Shown here: positions 35,142 through 43,496 of the stretch, piece by piece
How positions within the stretch are numbered: the stretch's first letter is position 1
Layout: the number at the start of each line of letters is the position of its first letter
From: Paenarthrobacter sp.
GTDB lineage: Bacteria > Actinomycetota > Actinomycetes > Actinomycetales > Micrococcaceae
Assembly: GCA_031179305.1 (NCBI GenBank)
Contig: JAPSHX010000019.1
Location: 1-64,000 of the forward strand
Direction of reading: 5' to 3'
Length of the DNA stretch: 64,000 nt
Program-made: the position numbers and the translations under genes
The notes under the pieces: generated by a model
The model's input: the letters and a program-made list of their open reading frames with translations, nothing else
What the model was told of the DNA's origin: nothing
The model's database searches: none

Positions 35142-35866
35142 TGGCGCGGCGGTTGGTCATTGTGGGCATTTGCCTTGCTGTGCTGATCGCCGCCGGCGCC
35201 ATAATTCTGGACCAGATGGCTGGGCAACCAGGGCCATCTGCCGCCCAAAGCACATCGTCGTCCGCTCCGAGCGCGGGCTCCAGCAATACCTCGTCCGGGG
35301 GAGCATCCCCTGGCGGTGCCGGAGATCCCACCGGCGATCCTCTGTCCGGCAGCCCGACGTCGGGGGCTGATGGCAATGATGACGGCAGCGCAGGCAACAG
35401 CGGTGAGGGTGATGCTGGCCAGTCCACTGCCAAGCCGCTTGAAGTCCTGCCTCCGGTGACGGCTACCCCCACAGGACTGCCTCAACCATCTGCCCCCGCG
35501 CCGCTGGTCACCGGGTTGCCCGAGCCCGGCAGCGCCGCCGGTGGAGTGGTTGACGGGTGGCCTGCCGACATCCTGACGTTGCCCGAAGGAACAACGATCG
35601 GTTCCACGTCAGTGTCGACGTCGGGAAATGTCCTACAAGTGGCTGCTGATGGCATCATTGCCAAGCCACAACCAGAGGTCTTGGCGTCCTTCCGTCAGTC
35701 GTTGGTTGCCCACGGGTTCTGGTCTGAGCCGGCGCCCGCCGCAGAGGGCGCACTAGCCGAACGATTCGTGCGAGGCACAGACACGGTCACGGTTTCAGTG
35801 TCGACGACTGGCACAGGCAACTCACGCTTCCAGCTGTTGGGCAGCCTGCACACGGCGGCGGACTAG
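35138..35866 (+). CDS. Hypothetical membrane-anchored Ser/Gly/Pro-rich protein
   Basis: I do not recognise a family. The 242 residues begin with a basic MMARR and one transmembrane segment (about 6-26), so the protein is anchored with its bulk outside. Residues 30-130 are a low-complexity linker of Ser, Gly, Pro, Ala and Asp. The last 110 residues form a small domain with the segments DGWPADILTLPEGTTI and LASFRQSLVAHGFW and a beta-rich end. The linker is like that of cell-wall-spanning sensors. It is followed 8 nt later by the MFS gene, suggesting one operon. Confidence 0.8.
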   Translation: MMARRLVIVGICLAVLIAAGAIILDQMAGQPGPSAAQSTSSSAPSAGSSNTSSGGASPGGAGDPTGDPLSGSPTSGADGNDDGSAGNSGEGDAGQSTAKPLEVLPPVTATPTGLPQPSAPAPLVTGLPEPGSAAGGVVDGWPADILTLPEGTTIGSTSVSTSGNVLQVAADGIIAKPQPEVLASFRQSLVAHGFWSEPAPAAEGALAERFVRGTDTVTVSVSTTGTGNSRFQLLGSLHTAAD

Positions 35867-35874
35867 GGGCAGCG

Positions 35875-37179
35875 ATGTACATTTCACTCTCGGACCGTGG
35901 CAAACGGGACAAGCCGGAAGGAACACGAACGGCACTATCGAGCGAAGTGCCGTTCCGTTTGTCTCCGGTCATTCTGTGGCTGGGCATTGTCAGTATGGTG
36001 ACCGATGTTTCCTCGGAATCGGTCACCGCGATCCTCCCGTTGTACGTGACAGGATTCCTGGGTCTGTCCACGATTGCCTTCGGGTTCATCGACGGTATCA
36101 ACCAAGGCGCCAGTGCAATCGTCAGGATCGCCGCCGGCTGGGCTGCCGACCGCAGCGGACACCCCAAACGGATAGCGTTGGCCGGCTACGGCTTATCCAT
36201 GCTTGCCAGGATCGGATTCCTTTTCGCGGGCGGGTTCTGGGCCATTGCGGCGATAGTGACCGGCGACAGGATCGGAAAGGGCATTCGCACGGCGCCGCGG
36301 GACGCCCTCATTTCAGTCTCAGCACAGCCCGAACATCTGGCTCGTTCGTTTGGCGTGCATCGCATGCTGGACAATATCGGCGCTGCAGCCGGGCCGTTGA
36401 TCGCCTTTTTCGTGTTGTTGATGATTCCCAACGGTTTCAGCACGGTGTTCGTGGTGTCGCTGGCGTTCGCCGTGATCGGTGTTGCCGTCCTCGCCTTGGT
36501 TGTGCCTGATATCAAGGCACATGGCGTCAAAGGCACTGCGGAACGCGAAGGTCGCCGTCTTTTTGCTTTTTCCTGGTCGCACCTGAAGGAGCCAGGGCTG
36601 GGCAAGCTGTTGATCGCGGCCGGGTTGCTGGGCTTGGTGACCATTGGCGACGGTTTCATCTATCTGGTGCTGCAGGCGCGGGATTCCTTCGCTGTTCAAT
36701 GGTTTCCGCTGTTGTTCGTAGGCACGAATGTGGTGTTCCTGGCGTTCGCCATCCCGTTCGGACGGCTGGCTGACCGGGTGGGAAAAATCCCGGTGTTCGT
36801 GGGTGGACATATCGCACTGCTGGCAACGTACCTCCTCGCGGCGGCACCCTTCGGAGGGCTGTGGGCCACCGTGGGTTGCCTGATCCTTCTGGGGGCGTTC
36901 TACGCAGCCACCGACGGTGTGTTGGCCGCATTGGCCAGCCAACTGACACCTCCGGGAAAACTCGCTACTGGCATCGCGTCCGCACAGACCGTAGTGGCGC
37001 TCACCCGGATGTTGGCATCGGCAGGTTTTGGTGTCCTCTGGTATGCGGTTGGTGCTCCGACGGCCATGATGGTGGCCGGTGGGTTGCTCGCTTGCGCTGT
37101 TGTGGCTGTGGCCTTCATCCTGCGTGGGGCACGGGTCGCAGCGTCCGGGGACTCGGATGACGCGAGCAACGAGGCATGA
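35875..37179 (+). CDS. MFS transporter
   Basis: A 434-residue major facilitator protein with about 12 hydrophobic segments. The loop 2-3 motif is GWAADRSGHPKRIALAG and an equivalent repeat GRLADRVGKIPVF follows in the second half. The N-terminal block SMVTDVSSESVTAILPLYV and the loop GDRIGKGIRTAPRDALIS resemble the group of efflux MFS proteins with the RxGKGxRxxPRDALI signature. The substrate is unknown. Its stop overlaps the propeller-protein start by 4 nt (ATGA). Confidence 0.92.
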   Translation: MYISLSDRGKRDKPEGTRTALSSEVPFRLSPVILWLGIVSMVTDVSSESVTAILPLYVTGFLGLSTIAFGFIDGINQGASAIVRIAAGWAADRSGHPKRIALAGYGLSMLARIGFLFAGGFWAIAAIVTGDRIGKGIRTAPRDALISVSAQPEHLARSFGVHRMLDNIGAAAGPLIAFFVLLMIPNGFSTVFVVSLAFAVIGVAVLALVVPDIKAHGVKGTAEREGRRLFAFSWSHLKEPGLGKLLIAAGLLGLVTIGDGFIYLVLQARDSFAVQWFPLLFVGTNVVFLAFAIPFGRLADRVGKIPVFVGGHIALLATYLLAAAPFGGLWATVGCLILLGAFYAATDGVLAALASQLTPPGKLATGIASAQTVVALTRMLASAGFGVLWYAVGAPTAMMVAGGLLACAVVAVAFILRGARVAASGDSDDASNEA

Positions 37180-38204
37180 GCGGCGCGCTCACTGAAGGCA
37201 AGCTGCGGTGGGGCGCCCTCCTCGCCGTCACGGCACTGGTTTTGGTGGCGGCTGGTGTCTATGCGGTGGGGGCCTACCAGCGTTTCGAGGAAAGCCGCAC
37301 AGCGGCCTCGTCCGTGGGCGTCACGGCCAGCCAGCCGCTTCCGGCAGGACCCTTTATCCTGTTTCGCAACACAGCATCGGGCCAAGGCTACGGAAACGCG
37401 GCCACTGTTCCGTTGGCATCTCCCGATGGGCCCCGGGCCGTCAGTGGGCAGGAATGCGACCGCGTTTACGGAACGCCGGAGAAGGTAGTGTGCCTGAAGA
37501 CAAACCGGGGACTCGTGACGGCGTTTGAAGCTGCTGTCCTGGACCGCAACTGGGAGCAACAACGGGCATGGCCGGTTCCGGGAATACCCAGCAGGACCCG
37601 CATCAGCCCCGACGGATCCATGATTGCCACTACGGTGTTCGTCTCGGGCCACTCCTATGCCACGGCTGGTTTTTCCACCGCCACCGAGATCAGCCTTCCG
37701 GAAGGCACATCCGGGAACCTCGAGGACTTCGCCCTGATGGTGAACGGCGAGCGGCTTCTTGCCATGGACAGGAACATTTGGGGCGTGACGTTCGCTCCTG
37801 GCGAGAGCGATGTTTTCTACGCAACGGCCGCTTCCTCGGGGCGCACCTGGCTGGTTCGGGGGAGCCTGTCCGCGAAGACCCTGACTGCCATTCATGACAA
37901 CGTCGAATGTCCGTCCATCTCGCCTGATGGCACGCGGATCGCGTTTAAGAAGAACGACGGCGGGGCGCTGGCCGCACACTGGAAGGTCGCGGTCCTTGAG
38001 CTCGCTACGGGAGAACAAACCGTGCTCTCCGAGAAGCGCAGCGTTGATGACCAGATCGAGTGGCTGGACAACCAGAACCTGCTCTATGGCTTGGCAGCCG
38101 AGGGCGGCAATGGTGACAGTAACATCTGGAAACTCGGAACGGACCCCACGTCCCAGCCAAGCTTGTTCATCGCCCACGGATGGTCGCCCAGCGTCGTCCG
38201 CTGA
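37176..38204 (+). CDS. TolB-like beta-propeller protein, membrane-anchored
   Basis: A 342-residue protein with one N-terminal transmembrane helix (about 12-32) and an exported domain with propeller-type repeats. RISPDGSMIA and CPSISPDGTRIAFKK are typical TolB/WD40-like blade motifs, and a DDQIEWLDNQNLLYGL strand follows. It overlaps the MFS gene by 4 nt and is therefore coupled to it. The pairing suggests an extracytoplasmic accessory or sensor for the transporter (inference). Confidence 0.82.
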   Translation: MSGALTEGKLRWGALLAVTALVLVAAGVYAVGAYQRFEESRTAASSVGVTASQPLPAGPFILFRNTASGQGYGNAATVPLASPDGPRAVSGQECDRVYGTPEKVVCLKTNRGLVTAFEAAVLDRNWEQQRAWPVPGIPSRTRISPDGSMIATTVFVSGHSYATAGFSTATEISLPEGTSGNLEDFALMVNGERLLAMDRNIWGVTFAPGESDVFYATAASSGRTWLVRGSLSAKTLTAIHDNVECPSISPDGTRIAFKKNDGGALAAHWKVAVLELATGEQTVLSEKRSVDDQIEWLDNQNLLYGLAAEGGNGDSNIWKLGTDPTSQPSLFIAHGWSPSVVR

Positions 38205-38228
38205 TTGTTCTCCGCTACCTGCTGACCG

Positions 38229-41200
38229 TCAGCAGACCCGTAGCAGCCCGCAGAGAAGCCCGCCGGTTTGTGTGGGACTCGGGGTCGGACTGGGGGTGGC
38301 AGTCGCCGTCGGGGTCGCTGTCGCTGTTGCTGTTGGTGTCGGCGTGGCAGTGGTGGTGGTGGCTGTGGCCGTTGGAGTGGCTGTGGCCAATGGTGCTGTC
38401 TGCTGCTGGGCCGGGGCCGTTGTGGAGTAGACCACGTCAACGAAGTAGTTCGTGGCGTTCCAGGAGTTGGTCGGCATCACGCCGCCGGATCCGTACCGAT
38501 AGAGCCCGTTATTCGGGCCGGAGGCAGTGAACACACCACTTGTCCACGTTTGGTTGAAGAAGCCTTGTGTATAGGAGTACCTGCCGTTGGGTGCCCGGTA
38601 AGACACCACATAGGTTTGGCCCGTGGACAAGGCGACTGGGGCGGACAGCGTCGCCGTCTGCCAGCCGGTGGCGGTTTCATTCGTAAATGTCACCTGAGCA
38701 AGGCGGCTACCCGCAGAATTCCACAGGGATCCGAAGTGAGTACCAGTGTTGCCCGTTCCCTTGTAGAACCGGATGCCGGTCACGTTTCCTGCCTGCGAAA
38801 CCGTGAAGGCCGTCCCGAGCTCCACCGACTTGGTTTCCGAGACGGCCGCTACTTGTGGGAGCAGCGAACCGAAGATGGTGCTCTGCTGCACTTCGGCGCT
38901 AGCCGTGGTGAATTGCCAATTGCTCGGGGGTAGGGTCTGCCCCTGTGGAGATGCCACACCGGAGACGCTGACGGAAATCACTGTGTTGGCCGGCAGGACA
39001 GCCGTGGGCGTGAAGGTGATCGTCCGGGCATCGGCGGACAAGGCAGCCGTCCCGGCCACGGACGAGCCGTTCGCGGTCAACGTGAACGAGGCCCCGGGAT
39101 TTATGGCCGTGGAGAACGTGATGGACGGTTTCACGTCAGTCGGAATCGCCGTTGCGCCGGGAGCGGGCACCTGCGCCGCCACCGTCAGTGGCGGTGCCTC
39201 TACGGTGAATACCAGATCCACGAGGTAGCTTGTCGTGGATGAGGTGTTCGGGAAGTCGCCGCTGTAGGAGTAGGCCCCGGAACCAGGCTCGGTCTTCAGC
39301 GGTCCCCTGGTGAAGCCCTCGCTAAATCCTCCGGCGGTGTACGAGTATTTACCTGTAGTCGTCTTGTAGGCGGCTACATACTCTGTGTCGGCCTGGATGT
39401 TCACCGGTTGACTGAAGGTGGCTGTTTGCCAGCCGGTGCTGGATTCATTGGTGAAGGTGACGGTAGCCAAAACCTGGCCGGCCGCCGTGTACAGGGATCC
39501 GGTGTGGGTCCCGGTGTTCCCCGCTGACTTGTAGAAGCGCACGCCGGTCACCTGGCCGGCGGTGTCACTGGTGAACCGGACGCCCAACGTCAGAGGCACT
39601 CCATCATTGACTTCAAGGGTGGTTGGCGTCACTGTGTCCTCGTACAAGGTACAGGGGCACGTACCAGGCGTGCCGGCCGGCGGGACAGTGGTGAACTGCC
39701 AGGTACCACCGGCAGACATCGGTTGTCCGGAAGCCGCCGTCGCGGTCACCGTTGCCGTGTACGTTGTACCCGCCGCCAAAGGGGCCGCGGGAGTGAACGT
39801 GACCTTACGCGTTGCTGTGTCGTAGGCGGTGGTTCCTGAAACCGCGACGCCGGCGGCAGTCTTGAGGGACAAGTTGACGCTTGATGCAACTGCGGCCTCT
39901 GAAAGTACTGCGCTCACGGTCGAGTTCAGCGGGACACTGGAGGCGTTCGGGATCGGGTTATGGCCGCCTACGGTGAACGGCGGTGTCGGAACCATGACCA
40001 CCACGTCCACCAAGTAGCTGGCGGACGACCGCGAACCAGGGAAATCGCCACTGTACGTGTAAGCGCCCGCGTCCGAGACGGTCCTCAGGGGGCCAACGCT
40101 CATACCGGACCCGAAGCCGTTTGACGTGGCCGAGTAGGCGCCCGTGGGTGACTTGTAGGACGCTATGTATTCAGTGTTCGCAGCAATTTGGACGGGCTGG
40201 CTGAACATTGCGGTCTGCCATCCGGAGCTGCTCTCGTTGGCGAAGGTAACTGTTGCCAACTGCTGGCCAGTAGCCGTGTAGAGGGCGCCTGTGTGCGTGC
40301 CGGTGTTGCCGGCGGACTTGTAGAAGCGGATGCCGGTGACCTCGCCTGCCGAAACACTTGAGAACCGCACGCCCAAAGTCAACGGAACGCCATCACGAAT
40401 CTCCGCAATCCCTGGCGTCACGCTGTCATCGTAGAGACTGCATGGGCAGGAACCGGGTACCGGCAACGTGGCCGCTGTGGTGAACGTCCACGTGCCGCCT
40501 GAGGTTACCTGGCCGCCTACCGTGTCGGTACCGGCAAGCGTCGCCGTGTACTGCGTACTGAAGGCCAGCTGCGACGTCGGCGTGAACGTGGCGCGGCGGG
40601 TAGCGGCGTCGTAGGCTGTGGTTCCGGCTACCGGGCCGGCAGCAGACCGCAACGTCAACTGGACGCTGGCGGTCGTGACGGGCTTGGAGAACACCGCGCT
40701 GACCTTGGTGGCAACCGCAATGCTCGATGACGACGGGATGGGGGAATGCCCGGACACCGTCAGCGGGGAGTTGTCCACGGTGCTGAAGATGGCGTCGGCG
40801 AAGTAGTTGCCCCCGTTGAAACTGGCGGTCGGAAAGCTCTGCGATGTGCTGTACACGCCAGCCGGTTCAGCGCCAAAACCACCAGCCACAGTCAGCGGTG
40901 CAGCAGTGGATCCGAAGCTCGCCCATTGGAACTCTTTGGTGGCGTAGTGCCCCTGTGGTGCCCAGTACGAGACCGTGTATTTCTGCCCGGCGGCGACAGC
41001 CACGGGTTGGCTGAACAGCGTGCTCTGCCAGCCCGTGGCAGTCTCGTTGGTAAAGGTGGCCGTGGCCAGGCGCTCGCCGGAGGAGCTCCAGAGCGAGCCC
41101 GTATGCGTGCCTGTGTTTGCCGCGCTCTTGTAAAAGCGGACGCCGGTGATAAAGCCGTCCACTGTGGGAGTGAAGCGTAGTCCCATTTCGTAGGCGCCAC

Positions 41201-43148
41201 CGTCGCCGGAGTCCTGGATCGCGGGAATCGTCTGGCCGAACACGCTGTATGGTCCGCTCACTACGAGGCTGCGGGTGGTCGTCGTTCCAATGTTGGCGCT
41301 GTCGTCGATCGCCCGGACTTGGATGGAAGCAGTTGCCAAGCCCTGCTGTATGTAACTGTAGGTCCAGTTCTGCTTTCCCACGGCAGGGTGCCAAGTGCTG
41401 CCGCCGTCCGTGGAAACCTCGACGCCGGCAACCACCCCGCCGGTGTCGGCTGCGGTGCCGCTGACGGTCACCTTAGTGCCGTGGGGGATGGTGGCCCCAT
41501 TCGCCGGGGCGGTAACAGTAACCGTGGGTCCTGTCCGATCGCTGCTCGCGGCAGCGGCCACGAGACCTGCTGCACGCGAAGCCGGCTGCGCCCCCATGTC
41601 AGCAAGAAGGTTGACTTGGGCTTGGCGCATCCTCGGATCAGCTGGCGCCCCATTGCCGTCGTGTTCCTGATCAAGGCCCCAGGTCCATTGCACGCTGCCG
41701 GCTGAGAACACCAAAGCCCCGCTCGCAGCGCGATACAGCGTAACGTTATGGGTGGTCGTTCCGGGTTTCACCGTGTTCCCGTAGTCCTGAAGATATTCGG
41801 ATACGCTGCCTACCGTTGTTGATAGGCGGATGAGGCCCGCCGGACGGAACCCATTGTCGATGTCCTCGTTTGACTCATACCCCACGGTGTGGGGAGCCAA
41901 CGCCGCCGACGAGCCTGCCGGGAGGGACGCCAGGGTGGTATTGCGCCATAGCCGTGTTTTGCCTTCCTCGGAGCTGACGGTCACGGGAAGGTCGGAATAA
42001 TTGGACATGTACAGCGTTCCCGTTAACCCGTTCTCAGGGAGTCCTCCACCGTTGGCCTGCGATGCGAAGCGCGGGTCCCGCCAGGTGCCTGTCCACTGTG
42101 GGCTCGGGTCTATTTTGCCGTTGGACCAAGTCTCCTTGTAGGAAGTCAGCGTACGCCCGGCAGCCCCATCCACTATTGAGGGTTCGAAACGGGTCCTCCA
42201 ATACATCTCGTTTCCGGACAGGAACTGCAGGTTGACGCCCGCATCGCGGGCCGCTGTGACGTTGGCACGCTGCGGGCCGGACCAGTATTCATCGTGTCCC
42301 ACGGATAAAAACACCTTGTGGTTGAGCAGCAAACTCCCGCTGCGGTCAGTGTCGAGCCCGCTGATGTAGCTGACGTCATAGCCGTTTTGCTCCAGGAAGC
42401 GGACCATCGGGTACTCGTTGGCAAAGTAGAAATCCCTGCCATCGGGTCCGCCGCGGCTGTTCATGGGCCGGTTGTAACTGATCTTGTAGGCCCTGCCATT
42501 GTCACCGCCTTCATAGAAGCTGGAGCCTCCGTAAGTGTTGTACGCCTGCCATGTGGTGTCACTGGTTTGGAAAACCACGTCGGAGCGGCTGGCGTCCTGG
42601 CGGACAATGAACGTTATGTGGCTTTGACCGCCGGTATCAGGCCGCGTCAGCAGGGCCACATAAACACCTGATACTGCTGTTGCCGGTACCTGCCATGTTG
42701 CTGATACAGCCCACGTACCGCAGTCGTACAGCTCCGTGGTGAGGTCACTCCGGCAGGCAGGTTGATTCTGGCGGAGGACCGACGGCACTACATCCGCGAT
42801 CTTGCGCGCTCCATTGCCGCCGTACCAGCCTGTGCGGTAGATCGCTATGGTGTAGCTCGGCGCATTCGTATCCACCTTAAAGCGGATGGGCTGGCCGGCA
42901 TTGACGCTGATCTCGGTGGAGAAGCCTTGAATGCTGTCATCCCCGGCTCCAAGGATGTCCCACTCCGATGGTGGACTGCCCGGTTTGGAGTTCTCGCAGA
43001 CCACAGGGTTCACCACGGGGTCGCAAGGCCCTGCTGCAACTGCTGCTGGTGCTGTAAGAGGCAGCAGCGCTGCCACCATGGCAAGCACCAAGGGCACAAG
43101 AAACCCTTTGAAGACCCGCTGCGGTTGGGTAGCTGAAGGACCGGGCAT
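38229..43148 (-). CDS. Large secreted multidomain protein: DMFase-like domain, Ig-like domains and four DUF4082 repeats
   Basis: A 1639-residue exported protein. A signal peptide (1-39) ends near APAAVAAG. Residues about 60-520 resemble the large subunit of N,N-dimethylformamidase, with RTGWYGGNGARK, SVGHDEYWSGPQR and FLSGNEMYWRTRFEP. An Ig-like domain follows (540-632). Four DUF4082 modules, each with RFYK..NTGTH..G and WQ blocks, begin near 636, 900, 1163 and 1422, and three SbsA-type Ig domains (795-893, 1056-1155, 1320-1416) separate them. The tail (1580-1639) is a Thr/Pro/Ala repeat ending GGLLCGLLRVC, with no sortase signal. The ATG follows CAGGAGTTCTC. Confidence 0.9.
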   Translation of the reverse strand: MPGPSATQPQRVFKGFLVPLVLAMVAALLPLTAPAAVAAGPCDPVVNPVVCENSKPGSPPSEWDILGAGDDSIQGFSTEISVNAGQPIRFKVDTNAPSYTIAIYRTGWYGGNGARKIADVVPSVLRQNQPACRSDLTTELYDCGTWAVSATWQVPATAVSGVYVALLTRPDTGGQSHITFIVRQDASRSDVVFQTSDTTWQAYNTYGGSSFYEGGDNGRAYKISYNRPMNSRGGPDGRDFYFANEYPMVRFLEQNGYDVSYISGLDTDRSGSLLLNHKVFLSVGHDEYWSGPQRANVTAARDAGVNLQFLSGNEMYWRTRFEPSIVDGAAGRTLTSYKETWSNGKIDPSPQWTGTWRDPRFASQANGGGLPENGLTGTLYMSNYSDLPVTVSSEEGKTRLWRNTTLASLPAGSSAALAPHTVGYESNEDIDNGFRPAGLIRLSTTVGSVSEYLQDYGNTVKPGTTTHNVTLYRAASGALVFSAGSVQWTWGLDQEHDGNGAPADPRMRQAQVNLLADMGAQPASRAAGLVAAAASSDRTGPTVTVTAPANGATIPHGTKVTVSGTAADTGGVVAGVEVSTDGGSTWHPAVGKQNWTYSYIQQGLATASIQVRAIDDSANIGTTTTRSLVVSGPYSVFGQTIPAIQDSGDGGAYEMGLRFTPTVDGFITGVRFYKSAANTGTHTGSLWSSSGERLATATFTNETATGWQSTLFSQPVAVAAGQKYTVSYWAPQGHYATKEFQWASFGSTAAPLTVAGGFGAEPAGVYSTSQSFPTASFNGGNYFADAIFSTVDNSPLTVSGHSPIPSSSSIAVATKVSAVFSKPVTTASVQLTLRSAAGPVAGTTAYDAATRRATFTPTSQLAFSTQYTATLAGTDTVGGQVTSGGTWTFTTAATLPVPGSCPCSLYDDSVTPGIAEIRDGVPLTLGVRFSSVSAGEVTGIRFYKSAGNTGTHTGALYTATGQQLATVTFANESSSGWQTAMFSQPVQIAANTEYIASYKSPTGAYSATSNGFGSGMSVGPLRTVSDAGAYTYSGDFPGSRSSASYLVDVVVMVPTPPFTVGGHNPIPNASSVPLNSTVSAVLSEAAVASSVNLSLKTAAGVAVSGTTAYDTATRKVTFTPAAPLAAGTTYTATVTATAASGQPMSAGGTWQFTTVPPAGTPGTCPCTLYEDTVTPTTLEVNDGVPLTLGVRFTSDTAGQVTGVRFYKSAGNTGTHTGSLYTAAGQVLATVTFTNESSTGWQTATFSQPVNIQADTEYVAAYKTTTGKYSYTAGGFSEGFTRGPLKTEPGSGAYSYSGDFPNTSSTTSYLVDLVFTVEAPPLTVAAQVPAPGATAIPTDVKPSITFSTAINPGASFTLTANGSSVAGTAALSADARTITFTPTAVLPANTVISVSVSGVASPQGQTLPPSNWQFTTASAEVQQSTIFGSLLPQVAAVSETKSVELGTAFTVSQAGNVTGIRFYKGTGNTGTHFGSLWNSAGSRLAQVTFTNETATGWQTATLSAPVALSTGQTYVVSYRAPNGRYSYTQGFFNQTWTSGVFTASGPNNGLYRYGSGGVMPTNSWNATNYFVDVVYSTTAPAQQQTAPLATATPTATATTTTATPTPTATATATPTATATPSPTPSPTQTGGLLCGLLRVC

Positions 43149-43496
43149 GAGAACTCCTGGAGTGGTACGCCGATTGCTAAGACGGGGCCACGCAGTAAGC
43201 GCAGCCCCTGCTTGCCGCTCCCCAGCCAGGGTCAAACCAAGATCTTCAGTTATGAAACTCAGGATTACCATGGATGGATGTTCCGAAGATCGGGACCGGG
43301 TCCGGCAATGACCGAACAGAAGTTCAAGCCGAAGCCGGATCACAGGAACGAATCCGCCAAGTAACCCTTGGCAGGAGTGTAGGGGCGTGGCTTGCCGCCC
43401 GCAAGGCCTTACGCCTTCAGATCCGCGGATTTCGCACAAACCGCAGTAGATTTAGTGGATACAGACACCCGGGCCACCCAGGAGAACCGAAGCGCC
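43149..43496. other. Divergent intergenic region between the DUF4082 protein gene and smc
   Basis: 348 bp with no supported gene. It must carry both promoters. On the smc side TAGATT (43447-43452) is a candidate -10 element; on the other side the ribosome binding site AGGAG of the large gene is at its left end. No acylphosphatase gene, which often precedes smc, is found here. Confidence 0.6.

Noticed and set aside
38219..38235. Bidirectional terminator between the propeller gene and the DUF4082 gene
   Set aside because: The CTGCTGA/TCAGCAG stem is only 7 bp, lacks T tracts and overlaps the end of the DUF4082 gene.
38268..43311. Several plus-strand open frames across the DUF4082 protein gene
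   Set aside because: Antisense shadows; the minus-strand frame is continuous for 1640 codons with a signal peptide and repeated domains.
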